Shown: positions 24,811 to 33,318 of the stretch, piece after piece
How positions within the stretch are numbered: position 1 is the stretch's first letter
How the letters are laid out: the number at the start of each line of letters is the position of its first letter
Source: Candidatus Gastranaerophilales bacterium
GTDB taxonomy: Bacteria > Cyanobacteriota > Vampirovibrionia > Gastranaerophilales > Gastranaerophilaceae
Assembly (NCBI GenBank): GCA_944324185.1
Contig: CALUVI010000018.1
Span: 1 to 38,172, forward strand
Direction of reading: 5' to 3'
Length of the DNA stretch: 38,172 nt
Notes under the pieces: generated by a model
The model's database searches: none
Seen by the model: the letters and a program-made list of their open reading frames with translations, nothing else
Told to the model about the DNA's origin: nothing
Made by a program: the position numbers and the translations under genes

Positions 24811-27405
24811 TTAAGCTTTTTCAAAAACAATTTCATCGTCTTTTGAATCGATTTTTATTTTATCACCGTCAATGAATTTCTGAGCAAGAAGCAGTTTAGA
24901 AAGAGGATTTTCAACCATCTGCATAATCACTCTCTTAAGCGGTCTTGCACCGTATACAGGATTAAATCCGCGTCTTGCAAGAAGTTCTTTGGCATCATCT
25001 GTTATTTCAAACGTTATATTCTTATCAGCAAGAAGTTTTCTCAAATGATCCATCTGAATATCTACAATTGAAGACAATTGCTGCATTGTAAGAGCCTTAA
25101 AGAAGATTGTTTCATCAACCCTGTTAAGGAATTCAGGTTTAAACCGTTCTCTCATAACTGCCATGACTTTTTCTTTTGTTTCATCAAAGTTACCGCCTGC
25201 ATTATTGATAGAATCCTCAAGAATAATGTCGCTTCCGATGTTGCTTGTCATAATAATAACAGTGTTTTTAAAATCAACAGTTCTGCCTTTAGAATCTGTC
25301 AAACGCCCGTCATCAAAGATTTGCAGCATCAGGTTGAATACATCCGGATGAGCTTTTTCAATTTCATCAAACAGAACGACAGAATATGGTTTACGTCTTA
25401 CAGCTTCCGTTAACTGTCCGCCTTCTTCGTATCCGACATATCCCGGAGGAGCCCCGACAAGTCTTGCAACGTTGTGTTTTTCCATATATTCAGACATATC
25501 TATTCTTATGATTGCATCTTCGTCGTTGAACAAAAATTCAGCCAGAGTTTTTGCAAGTTCAGTCTTACCAACACCTGTCGGTCCTAAGAAAATGAAGGTA
25601 CCAATCGGGCGTTTCGGGTCTTTCAAACCAGAACGGGCACGCCTTATTGCATCTGCAACAGTTTCAACCGCTTCATCCTGACCGATTAAACGTTTGTGCA
25701 GCACATCTTCCATTCTGAGAAGTTTCTGCATTTCACTTTCAACCAGCCTGTTTACAGGAATTCCTGTCCATTTACTTACAATTTGGGCTATATCATCACC
25801 GTCAATTTCTTCTTTTAGAAGCTGGTTTTCACTTCTTTCTTTTCCCTGAATTGACTGCAATTTCTTTTCAAGTTCCATTAATTTGCCGTACTTGAGCTCT
25901 GCAGCTGTCTGCAAATCAGTGTTACGTTCGGCTTCCGCAATTTTTGTTTTAACCTGATCTATTTCATCTTTTATTGCGGCTTCGCCGGTAATTGAATTCT
26001 TTTCAACTTCCCACTGGGCTTTGAGTTTGGAAATTTTGCTTTCCAAATCATCAATCTCGGAAGTCAATTTGTCAATCTTTGCAATACATTCAGGAGAGGT
26101 TTCTTTCTTCAAAGCTTCTCGTTCGATTTCAAGCTGAATCTTCTGCCTCATCATAACATCAATTTCTTCCGGCATTGAATCAATTTCTATACGGAGAGCT
26201 GAAGCCGCTTCATCTATTAAGTCAATTGCCTTATCCGGAAGGAATCTGTCTGTAATATATCTGTCAGACAATTGCGCTGCAGCAATCAGAGCACTGTCTA
26301 AGATTCTTACTCCGTGGTGAACTTCGTATTTTTCTTTCAAGCCTCTTAAGATTGAAATAGTATCCTCAACAGACGGCTCGTCAACCATTACCGGCTGGAA
26401 ACGACGTTCAAGAGCAGGGTCTTTTTCAATGTATTTACGGTACTCGTTAATAGTCGTAGCACCGATTGTTCTTAATTCACCTCTTGCAAGCATAGGTTTT
26501 AAGAGGTTCCCGGCATCCATAGAACCTTCTGTTGCGCCGGCGCCGACAACCGTATGCAATTCATCAATGAACATTACAATTTCGCCGTTTGATTCCTGAA
26601 CCTCTTTCAAGACAGCTTTCAAACGCTCCTCAAATTCGCCTCTGAATTTAGCGCCCGCAACAAGTGCGCCTAAATCAAGAGAAATAAGTTTAACATTCTT
26701 CAAGCTTTCAGGAACATCACCTCTGATAATTCTCTGGGCTAAACCTTCTACTATCGCGGTTTTACCGACACCCGGCTCACCTATTAGTACAGGGTTATTT
26801 TTTGTTCTTCTGTTTAAGACCTGTATAATACGTCTTACTTCTTCATCACGCCCGATTACAGGGTCTAATTTCCCCTTACGGGCTCTTTCCGTAAGGTCGG
26901 TTGAATATTTTTCAAGCGCCTTCATATTTTCTTCTGCATTTTTATTATCCACTTTTTTGTTACCTCTAATCTTTCTCATTGCGTTCAAAACCGAGTTAGT
27001 ATCAACACCATTGCGTTTCAGTAAATCTTTGATAAACGAACCCTCAAGTTTTGTCATCGCAATTAATATACATTCAATTCCTATAAAATCATCCTTCAGG
27101 CTTTCAGCTTCCTGCGTTGCAATCTCAAGAAGAGCGTTTGTATCACGGGAGAGGAAAACCTGCTGACCTGCAGTTACGCCGGACAAAGTCGGATATTCTT
27201 TAATCCTTGCAACAATTGCGTTAATAAAGTTTTGATTCAAGAGTTTCAACTCTTCCAAGTAATCCTTTGAAATTCCTTTATCCTCAATCATTGCCATAAC
27301 AATGTGTTCCGGCTGAACCTCGGAATTTTTATAGTAATCTTTTTTAGCGTTTGCAGCAAATATAATTTCCTGCGAATAGTTTGTAAATTTTTCAAAATTA
27401 ATCAT
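24811..27405 (-). CDS. clpB: ClpB disaggregase (Hsp100)
   Basis: An 864-residue hexameric AAA+ chaperone that, with DnaK, extracts proteins from aggregates. An N-terminal Clp repeat domain (about 1-145) is followed by the first AAA+ module with Walker [10 protein letters not shown] (209-217) and Walker B VMFIDEL (277-283), a coiled-coil middle domain (about 400-530) that distinguishes ClpB from ClpA/ClpC, and the second AAA+ module with Walker [10 protein letters not shown] (608-616) and VVLFDEIE. The C-terminal small domain has [11 protein letters not shown]. No IGL/IGF ClpP-binding loop is expected and none is seen. GGAG precedes the ATG. No CIRCE-like operator was seen upstream. Confidence 0.98.
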   Translation of the reverse strand: MINFEKFTNYSQEIIFAANAKKDYYKNSEVQPEHIVMAMIEDKGISKDYLEELKLLNQNFINAIVARIKEYPTLSGVTAGQQVFLSRDTNALLEIATQEAESLKDDFIGIECILIAMTKLEGSFIKDLLKRNGVDTNSVLNAMRKIRGNKKVDNKNAEENMKALEKYSTDLTERARKGKLDPVIGRDEEVRRIIQVLNRRTKNNPVLIGEPGVGKTAIVEGLAQRIIRGDVPESLKNVKLISLDLGALVAGAKFRGEFEERLKAVLKEVQESNGEIVMFIDELHTVVGAGATEGSMDAGNLLKPMLARGELRTIGATTINEYRKYIEKDPALERRFQPVMVDEPSVEDTISILRGLKEKYEVHHGVRILDSALIAAAQLSDRYITDRFLPDKAIDLIDEAASALRIEIDSMPEEIDVMMRQKIQLEIEREALKKETSPECIAKIDKLTSEIDDLESKISKLKAQWEVEKNSITGEAAIKDEIDQVKTKIAEAERNTDLQTAAELKYGKLMELEKKLQSIQGKERSENQLLKEEIDGDDIAQIVSKWTGIPVNRLVESEMQKLLRMEDVLHKRLIGQDEAVETVADAIRRARSGLKDPKRPIGTFIFLGPTGVGKTELAKTLAEFLFNDEDAIIRIDMSEYMEKHNVARLVGAPPGYVGYEEGGQLTEAVRRKPYSVVLFDEIEKAHPDVFNLMLQIFDDGRLTDSKGRTVDFKNTVIIMTSNIGSDIILEDSINNAGGNFDETKEKVMAVMRERFKPEFLNRVDETIFFKALTMQQLSSIVDIQMDHLRKLLADKNITFEITDDAKELLARRGFNPVYGARPLKRVIMQMVENPLSKLLLAQKFIDGDKIKIDSKDDEIVFEKA

Positions 27406-27666
27406 AATAGCTTAAACTCCGTTGGGGATAAATATTATTTTATTACCCCGCTAATTTTATTTTAATGTTATTTTTGAAAAATCAAGATTTATTAATGATT
27501 AATTAATAATTTGTATTATTGATAGGCAAGTATGCCCGATTAATTCGCTGCAGACAGAAGAAGTGCAGGTTGGGTGAAAACCGACCTTATTACTATTTAC
27601 ACACAGTTTTAAACAATGTTCTTCTTAACCTTCTATATAATGCTCAAAATGGAGCCCATATCTAAA
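27406..27666. other. Intergenic region, no gene seen
   Basis: AT-rich leader of clpB on the left. A short stretch with GCCCGATTAATTCGC and TGGGTGAAAACCGACC near 27535-27585 resembles the repeat-rich gap at 12515-12590 (CTGGGTGAAATCCGACA). Nothing else is supported. Confidence 0.4.
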
Positions 27667-27701
27667 AAAGCGCCGGACGGCTTTCAGCCGTCCGGCGCTT
27701 T
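27667..27701 (-). terminator. Terminator of the pgi gene
   Basis: A perfect 16-bp GC-rich stem AAAGCGCCGGACGGCT/AGCCGTCCGGCGCTTT with a three-base loop, followed on the minus strand by TTTTTT-type sequence. It lies 13 bases beyond the pgi stop codon. Confidence 0.92.
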
Positions 27702-27713
27702 AAAAATCAAAAC

Positions 27714-29012
27714 CTAAGAAATTCTTCCCGGAACAACAACTCCGCCTTTGAGGTTCTTTTTATAATACTCTACATGCGGCTGAAGTACGCTGTCTAATAC
27801 TTCCGGTAATTGACGATTTTGCATAACAGCTTCAACAATTTCCTGATAAACTGTTGCAAATGCCCTCAATTGAGTCAAAGCGCCTGCTGCCTGAGGAGTC
27901 AAGCCAAGCTTTGAAGTCTCAACGTATTCTTTAAAGAAAGCACCTGTTGATTCATAAGACTTAGTCAAAGCTCCGATATAAGCTTCTGCGTTTTCAGAGC
28001 AAACGCCGTTATCTACTGGAACAGTAAGCGCAAATGCAAATTTATTTGCAGGATTAAAGTGTGCTTCTGCTGAATGGTGCATAGCGTCAGGAACTTTTGC
28101 AATCTGTTTTAATGTATCTTTTACAGATTCATTCTGCATTTGAGCGTTCCAGTAAACTGTATTTTCAAACATAGCACCCATATACTGATGAACAGAAGCT
28201 TCTATTCCGCTTAATTTTGCATCAGCCCAGAAAATACCTTCTTTTAAAGCGTCATTCATTTCTAAATCAGAAGACAATGAAAGTGATGAAATTTCCTGCG
28301 CTGACATTAACATAGATTTCATATCTTCTTTGCTCATGCCGGCAAAAGCAAGCGTAAATAAAGCGTGATCATCAAAAGCAGAGAATCTTCCGCCGACATC
28401 GTCGTGAATATATAAATCACCTAACCATCCGTTTTCGTTTGAAGTTCTTCTGAGTTCGCTCTTTTCCGCATTCTTGTCCGTTACCGCTATGAAATGCTTA
28501 GCAGTTGATTTTTTTGCTTCTTCAACTGACAGACCTTTTGCAATATAAGCGTCTTCAAGCATTTTTTGGATTCTCAAAAATCCGTCTTTTGTTTCAAAAG
28601 TTGAGCCTGATTTTGAAGCAATTAAATAATTTGAAGAAAGAACATTGTTTCCGAGTCTTTCCAGAAATCTTGCAAAGCTTATTGAATCAACATCTGAATA
28701 GAAATAAATTTTATCTCCGCAAATATTCAGCCCGTTAATTCCGAGCATATGTTCAACAGTATGTTTTGAACCGCCGATACCTATAACACTCAATTTGTCT
28801 ACACCGGTCTGAGATTTGAGTTTTGAAGCAAGAGAATAAATATCGTCCAATCTCTTAGCCTGTTCCTCTGGAAGATTAACCCAGTTCAGAAATTTGCCCG
28901 GCTGATTTGCACGGGAAGAAAACTCTTTTACAAATTCAGATGTTTTTGATGAATACTTAGAAAAATCAACACCTGAAAAAGTAGTTTTTAATGATGAATT
29001 TTTAGTTAACAT
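27714..29012 (-). CDS. pgi: Glucose-6-phosphate isomerase
   Basis: A 432-residue enzyme that interconverts glucose 6-phosphate and fructose 6-phosphate in glycolysis. Sugar-phosphate isomerase motifs are clear: VIGIGGSKHTVEHM (phosphate loop, about 76-89), ASKSGSTFETKDGF, and DDVGGRFSAFDDHALF, which fits the PGI signature. It is shorter than the 550-residue enterobacterial enzyme, in the range of the compact form found in Firmicutes and other phyla. AAGGAG stands eleven bases before the ATG. Confidence 0.95.
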   Translation of the reverse strand: MLTKNSSLKTTFSGVDFSKYSSKTSEFVKEFSSRANQPGKFLNWVNLPEEQAKRLDDIYSLASKLKSQTGVDKLSVIGIGGSKHTVEHMLGINGLNICGDKIYFYSDVDSISFARFLERLGNNVLSSNYLIASKSGSTFETKDGFLRIQKMLEDAYIAKGLSVEEAKKSTAKHFIAVTDKNAEKSELRRTSNENGWLGDLYIHDDVGGRFSAFDDHALFTLAFAGMSKEDMKSMLMSAQEISSLSLSSDLEMNDALKEGIFWADAKLSGIEASVHQYMGAMFENTVYWNAQMQNESVKDTLKQIAKVPDAMHHSAEAHFNPANKFAFALTVPVDNGVCSENAEAYIGALTKSYESTGAFFKEYVETSKLGLTPQAAGALTQLRAFATVYQEIVEAVMQNRQLPEVLDSVLQPHVEYYKKNLKGGVVVPGRIS

Positions 29013-29126
29013 ATCTAACTCTCCTTTTTTCTATATAATACCATAAACTTATTAGTTTACAGCAATAAAAAAGGAATTAAAGCTTCCCTTAATCCCTCTA
29101 TAAAACGGAGTTTAACTAATCTTTTT

Positions 29127-29392
29127 AAAACCCGCCGGCAGTTACGTTAAATGTGTTCCGACCAAAGGTCTACGTGCGGGGGTAAATACCTTGGTTTTGT
29201 AGGTTTACTTTGAGGAACACCTGTAGGTTTAAAACCCACTGGTAGTTATATTAAATGTGTTCCGACCAAAGGGCTACGTGCGGGGATATAAACTTTGAGT
29301 TTGTAGATTTACTTTGAGGGTGACCTGTAGTTCTGATTTAATCCAGTAATCTTAACTTCTGTCACCCGACCAAAGGGCTACGTGCGTAGCAC
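29127..29392. repeat. Tandem repeat of 104-bp units with covarying stems
   Basis: Unit 1 (29127-29230) and unit 2 (29231 to about 29338) share AAAACCC, TTAAATGTGTTCCGACCAAA, CTACGTGCGGGG and GTAGRTTTACTTTGAGG-like blocks; a partial third unit runs to the stop codon of the flagellar gene at 29393. Between units two hairpins of equal size can be drawn: GGAACAC (29214-29220)/GTGTTCC (29257-29263) and GGGTGAC (29318-29324)/GTCACCC (29361-29367). Both span exactly 50 nt and lie 104 bp apart. A further hairpin GCTACG-TG-CGTAGC occupies 29378-29391, directly behind the stop codon. Confidence 0.75.
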
Positions 29393-30229
29393 CTATTGGG
29401 TTGCCATTTCCATTGCAGATTGGAGCAGGTCTTTGTTGGATTTGATTAGGGCGTTTACGAGTTCCATCTGGACTTTAGCCTGCTGGTAGTCTGACATATT
29501 GGCTTTGAAATCTGTGTTTGCCTGTTCCAGCAGACCGGAGCGAATTTCTCCGCGTCCTACTACAGGCTTTCCGGATTCCGGAGTTTCAACAAACACACCG
29601 TCTTTAACTTCATACAACCCGTTTGGATTATGGAAGTTTGCGGTTGCTATTTTATAAAGAGGTACGGAGCGGTTTCCGCCGTCTGCTTTACCGTAGATTG
29701 TACCGTCGTTTTTAATTTCATATTCGTCATATTTTCCGAGGAACTTGCCGTTGTTCGGATCAATCCAGAGTTTTATGTTTGTAGTCGGAATACTCATTGC
29801 ACCGCCTTTGAGTGCGGTTTCTTCGTACAAATCCGCGCCGATTGATTGTGTGCCGGACATTATTTCACCTTTATCATTAAGGATGTAGCCCTGCACGGTT
29901 GCGCCGCTTTTGGCACGGTAAATACCTTCTTTATCAAAGGTAAACTCGCCGAGACGTGTGTATTGTACGTTGCCGTCAGGACTTCTGAGCATAAAGTATC
30001 CCGTACCTTCAAAAAACAGGTTTTCGTTAGAAGTACCCGGAGTTGATTTACCTTGCCCGAGGTTTTTCACGTTATTATCGATAATAGCGCCGCCGAGGAA
30101 GGTTTTAAAGGTTACTTTGTTTTCCCTGAATCCCGGAGTATAAACGTTTGTAAGGTTGTCAGCCAGAACATCCATCCATTCAACGGTTGCTTTCTGGGTG
30201 TTAATTGCCGTTGTGTACAAATCATTCAT
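29393..30229 (-). CDS. Flagellar hook/rod-type axial protein (FlgE/FlgF/FlgG family)
   Basis: A 278-residue flagellar basal-body rod or hook protein. The N-terminal helix region LADNLTNVYTPGFRENKVTF matches the family's ANNIANVNTPGYK motif. A central region carries the family's GTGYFMLRSPDGNVQYTRLGEFTFDKEGIYRAKSGATVQGY (shown here only as a descriptive reading of residues about 76-115). The C-terminal helix (EIRSGLLEQANTDFKANMSD through the end) matches the SNVDLAxExxxMI type domain, although SN is AN here. Size lies between FlgF/FlgG and short hook proteins, so the exact member is not assigned. It follows fliK with an 8-base overlap, which favours a hook role. It is exported by the flagellar type III system, so no Sec signal is expected. 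Confidence 0.85.
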   Translation of the reverse strand: MNDLYTTAINTQKATVEWMDVLADNLTNVYTPGFRENKVTFKTFLGGAIIDNNVKNLGQGKSTPGTSNENLFFEGTGYFMLRSPDGNVQYTRLGEFTFDKEGIYRAKSGATVQGYILNDKGEIMSGTQSIGADLYEETALKGGAMSIPTTNIKLWIDPNNGKFLGKYDEYEIKNDGTIYGKADGGNRSVPLYKIATANFHNPNGLYEVKDGVFVETPESGKPVVGRGEIRSGLLEQANTDFKANMSDYQQAKVQMELVNALIKSNKDLLQSAMEMATQ

Positions 30230-31268
30230 CTTTTTGTTCCTTCTTTCGATCTTCTTTTTCGTTGTCTTGTTTCCGTTCTCTATGGTTCAATTCGTCATAT
30301 TCTATATTGTTTTCATCAAACCTTTGTTTCAGAAGCGGTAAGTTTTCTTTGAGGTAGGCTTCCGCAACTTGTGAACTTGGGAGAAAATCTGCGGAGATTT
30401 TTCCGTCCCTTGATATTTTTATAATGACAGAAATATTATTGTCAAAATCTATTCTTACAGGCTGATTATCTTTCATTGATTTTGCAAGCAAATCGGCAAG
30501 AGTTTTGGAAACTTTTGAAGATTTTAGAGTTGCCTGCGTCATATCAGCCTGACCGTTTTCAACAAGTTTTGCAAAAAAGTCCACATCATCTTTGCTCATA
30601 ATTACATTATCAAATTTGACAACCGTTTCTACAGTAACGTTTGATTGTTTATCAACTTTTCTTACTCCTTCCGAGTTAGAAACAGTTTTTACGTTTTCAT
30701 TTAAAAGCCTGTTTTTATTTGCCATAGCAATATTTTCGCTCATTGTTGAGAGAATGGCACTTTCTTCTTCTAAGTCTTTTGCAGAAGCGCTCAGTTTCTG
30801 CTCATCCTGAGAGTTCATAAAGTTTGCAAACGGCTGTCCGTCACTGTTAAAATTCATATTTGCATTCATCTGGAACATCTGCAAGTCTTTTTGTTCCTGA
30901 ATGTTCATATCATTGTTTATCAATTTATTATCCTCTTTTTCCGGCTTATTTAACTTATCATTCATTTCAGCCACGGCATCTTCCAGCCCGTCTATAACAT
31001 CACCCAGCCCTTCATCGCCAGCATTTTCTTCTGCCTCCTGCTTCTTTTCAGAATTTTCAAAAATTTCTGTTTTTTCAGCGCCATCAGCCGTTTCCGTATT
31101 TTCCGTATCTTCAGTTTTCTCTGACTTTTCAGTTTTTTCTGTTTCTTTTGAAGAAAGGCTAGATAATTCATCCGAAAACTTAACCGAATCATCAGATTGG
31201 TTTTTTGATGAAGATGTTGTTGAGACATTGTTTGTAGATGTAACTTTTGAACTTACGTCTATGTTCAT
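30222..31268 (-). CDS. fliK: FliK-like flagellar hook-length control protein
   Basis: A 348-residue protein with the usual FliK layout: a long disordered N-terminal part, here very rich in Ser, Thr, Glu and Lys with repeated EKTEKSEKTEDTENTE-like runs, and a compact C-terminal domain (about 262-335) with VRIDFDNNISVIIKISRDGK followed by LKENLPLLKQRFDENNIEYDEL, matching the Flg_hook/FliK C-terminal fold that measures hook length and switches export substrate. The tail is a charged RKQDNEKEDRKKEQKDE. Its ATG overlaps the FliJ stop as TAATG and its end overlaps the hook-type gene. Low-complexity coding repeats may make the ruler length variable. Confidence 0.85.
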   Translation of the reverse strand: MNIDVSSKVTSTNNVSTTSSSKNQSDDSVKFSDELSSLSSKETEKTEKSEKTEDTENTETADGAEKTEIFENSEKKQEAEENAGDEGLGDVIDGLEDAVAEMNDKLNKPEKEDNKLINNDMNIQEQKDLQMFQMNANMNFNSDGQPFANFMNSQDEQKLSASAKDLEEESAILSTMSENIAMANKNRLLNENVKTVSNSEGVRKVDKQSNVTVETVVKFDNVIMSKDDVDFFAKLVENGQADMTQATLKSSKVSKTLADLLAKSMKDNQPVRIDFDNNISVIIKISRDGKISADFLPSSQVAEAYLKENLPLLKQRFDENNIEYDELNHRERKQDNEKEDRKKEQKDE

Positions 31269-31750
31269 TATTCATTCTCCAGTTTCTGTAATTGTTCCAG
31301 AAGTTCCTGTTCTTCCGCTTCTTCTCTTGAGTGTATAAAGAATCTCTGAACACCGATTTCCGAAAACTGCTTTAATTCTATTGCTTTTTGCTCTTCTAAG
31401 TATGCTTCTCTTTGTTTTTCTTTGTGTTTTTCGACAACCTTTACAGCCTGTTCAAGTTTTACCAGTTTCTGTTTTTCCTGATCCAGAATTGCCTGAACTC
31501 TTTTTCTTTCCTGTTCTAAGGTATCTGCTTTGTCCCAGAGGTGGTGGAGATAGTTATCATAGTATTCCATCATCCTGAAATCTGCAGTCTTTTTGTTCTG
31601 AATTGTTTGTCGGATTTCCTCATTATTCTGCCTGATTCTTTCTTCTGCCATATAAACTTCCTGCTGCGCTTTCTGAACCACAAGCAGTTGCTGTTCTTTC
31701 GCTCGGATACGGAATTCTAATACTTTTTGAAGTCTATAGACAAAGGGCAT
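31268..31750 (-). CDS. fliJ: FliJ-like flagellar export chaperone
   Basis: A 160-residue, almost fully coiled-coil protein. It begins MPFVYRLQKVLEFRIRAKEQQ, matching the FliJ start (FxYRLQxVLxLRxxxEexA), and continues with long Gln/Glu/Lys heptads to residue 160. FliJ forms the stalk inside the FliI ATPase ring of the flagellar type III export apparatus. First gene of the FliJ-FliK-hook operon, with translational coupling to fliK. FliI is not in the window. The weak GAGAATA ribosome site is noted. Confidence 0.88.
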   Translation of the reverse strand: MPFVYRLQKVLEFRIRAKEQQLLVVQKAQQEVYMAEERIRQNNEEIRQTIQNKKTADFRMMEYYDNYLHHLWDKADTLEQERKRVQAILDQEKQKLVKLEQAVKVVEKHKEKQREAYLEEQKAIELKQFSEIGVQRFFIHSREEAEEQELLEQLQKLENE

Positions 31751-32019
31751 AATATATTCTCACATATGTATTGTTACAGATTTTTATGCTTTTGAATACA
31801 TCTATTTGTATGATTAATTATATGAATACAAAAGTCAAATTTGCGGCAAGCGGTTGCAAATCAAAAATCAAAAACACATTTTTGCCACATTAGCAGCGTC
31901 CTGTGTTTTACTTTGTATTCACACACACACTTAGTCAATAAATACATTTACCCCTCAGTTGGGGAAAGTAAAATTTCTTTAACCATGTATTCTTTAGTAT
32001 ATAGAAGGAGAAAATTGAA
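31751..32019. other. Intergenic region between fliJ and the HdeD-like gene
   Basis: It should hold the divergent promoters of the flagellar operon and the HdeD-like gene. GAATACA occurs three times between 31794 and 31831 in direct or near-inverted arrangement (TTTGTAT...ATACAAA). No sigma-28 or sigma-54 consensus could be read with confidence. Confidence 0.4.
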
Positions 32020-32556
32020 ATGACGGAAAAAAAATTCTTAAGCTGTGTACTGACAGAAGGAATATTACTTACAATTCTGGGTATTGGGATGTTAATGCTC
32101 CCTAAAATAACTACAATAACATTTGGCATGATGATTTGTCTGGCATTTATAATTTACGGCGGGTACAAGGCTATAAACGCATTTTTGACCCGACATTACA
32201 CGAGACACTTTATACTAAATATTGTACTTGGATTAATTTTAATGGGACTTGGATTTTTTTTGTTCACCGCACCCATGTTCAATCTCGTTATAATAACAAG
32301 CGCAATCGGGGTGTATTTTCTTTTGGAAAGTATATCTACCTGCGCTTTTGCAATCCAGAACAGAAAAACTCTGTATTTCTGGTGGGCAGACATTCCGATA
32401 GCAGTAATGCAGTTTTTGCTGGGCTTGATAATAATAGTGGGGCTGCCGTCAACAGCACTGTGGATAGTGGGTATTCTTGCGGGAATAAACTTTCTTATAA
32501 CAGGAATGATTCTAATAAGCATGTTTATCGCAACTAAATATGCATACAGCATTTAG
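32020..32556 (+). CDS. HdeD/DUF308-family membrane protein
   Basis: A 178-residue protein with six hydrophobic segments arranged in pairs, typical of the HdeD (DUF308) family. The family pattern is seen in GILLTILGIGMLMLPKITT near the start, LNIVLGLILMGLGFFLFTAP in the middle and VGILAGINFLITGMILI at the end. In enterobacteria HdeD is linked to acid resistance at high cell density, but homologues are widespread with no fixed role. AAGGAG lies ten bases before the ATG. It is followed directly by the GC-rich repeat cluster. Confidence 0.87.
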   Translation: MTEKKFLSCVLTEGILLTILGIGMLMLPKITTITFGMMICLAFIIYGGYKAINAFLTRHYTRHFILNIVLGLILMGLGFFLFTAPMFNLVIITSAIGVYFLLESISTCAFAIQNRKTLYFWWADIPIAVMQFLLGLIIIVGLPSTALWIVGILAGINFLITGMILISMFIATKYAYSI

Positions 32557-32569
32557 AGAATAGTAGAAC

Positions 32570-33280
32570 GCGCTAATTGAGCGCCGCCGCCTCTGCCCCC
32601 CCTTGCGGGGGAAGCGGATTTGCGGACGGACGACACGAACGTTAGTGAGGTAGTCCGGATAGCGAGCAAAACGAACGGACAGGAGCTCTGCTCCGAAAGT
32701 GAGATTTTGCGAGCGTGGAGCAAATCCAAGACAGTACCCGAAGGGGGTAGGGGGGTGTTGTAAGGAATAATAGTTTTTCAGCCCCTCACCCGAATTTCTA
32801 AGCTCGCACGGCTCGCTAACAAATTCTGCCCTCTCCCACAAGGGGCGAGGGGAATACGTTAATTGGGCGTCAGCGCGCGTTCCCTCTCCTGCGGGGAGGG
32901 TTAGGGAGGGGGTGGACTTTTCGTTATTTAATCCCCACCCGCATTTGTAGCTCACTAACGTTCACACAACTGCGACCTCCCCAACTTGGGAGGTAGACGC
33001 GGTTATTGGGCGTGAAGAAAACATTAATCGAACAACGGCAGCGCATTCCTTCCCTATATAAGGGAAGGTTAGGATGGATGATTGTTAGAATGATATTCAA
33101 CCCCTCTCCCGCATCTGTAACTTTCGCCTCACGGCTCAAGCACATCTGCTCCCTCTCCCACAAGGGGCGAGGGGAACGCGCTAATTGAACGTTGCCGCAT
33201 CTGCCCCCCCTTGCGGGGGAAGTACCCGAAGGGGGTAGGGGGGAAATGTTTGAGTTAGTAGTGTGGAGCTTGCTCCACAA
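32570..33280. repeat. GC-rich intergenic repeat cluster (left flank of flagellin)
   Basis: The interval is built from short palindromic modules: CCCCCCTTGCGGGGG (32597 and 33206 regions), GTACCCGAAGGGGGTAGGGGGG (32743 and 33222 regions), CCCTCTCCCACAAGGGGCGAGGGG (32831 and 33152 regions), CTCCTGCGGGGAGGG and CTCCCCAACTTGGGAGGTAG. The 231-bp block at 32782-33012 recurs on the other side of the flagellin gene. The cluster ends with the perfect hairpin GTGGAGC-TT-GCTCCAC (33263-33278). Base composition is far more GC-rich than the neighbours. ORFs across it (LTLPAGEGTRADAQ and similar) are translations of repeats. Confidence 0.85.
32782..33012 (+). repeat. Long direct repeat, left copy
   Basis: Starts CCCCTCACCCGAATTTCTAA and ends GTTATTGGGCG. 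It aligns without gaps to 35616-35846 over 231 bp with about 14 differences (near 94% identity). Confidence 0.9.
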
Positions 33281-33318
33281 GAAGCATAAGTCAGGTTTTA
33301 TCTGACATTAACTTTAAA

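Noticed and set aside
29127..29392. CRISPR array or integron attC sites
   Set aside because: Only two and a half units of 104 bp, with no short spacer-repeat alternation and no GTTRRRY/RYYYAAC core pairs, so neither reading fits.
30901..31338. 145-residue plus-strand Ser/Phe-rich ORF
   Set aside because: Antisense shadow of the low-complexity Glu/Lys/Thr-coding part of fliK.
32512..32955. 147-residue minus-strand ORF
   Set aside because: It is a translation of the GC-rich intergenic repeats (LTLPAGEGTRADAQ, SPRPLWERAEF). The same peptide pieces recur in the ORF at 35586-36035 because the DNA is repeated, and no start context or protein family supports it.
32924..33280. 118-residue minus-strand ORF
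   Set aside because: Also encoded by repeat modules, low in secondary-structure sense, with no ribosome site.
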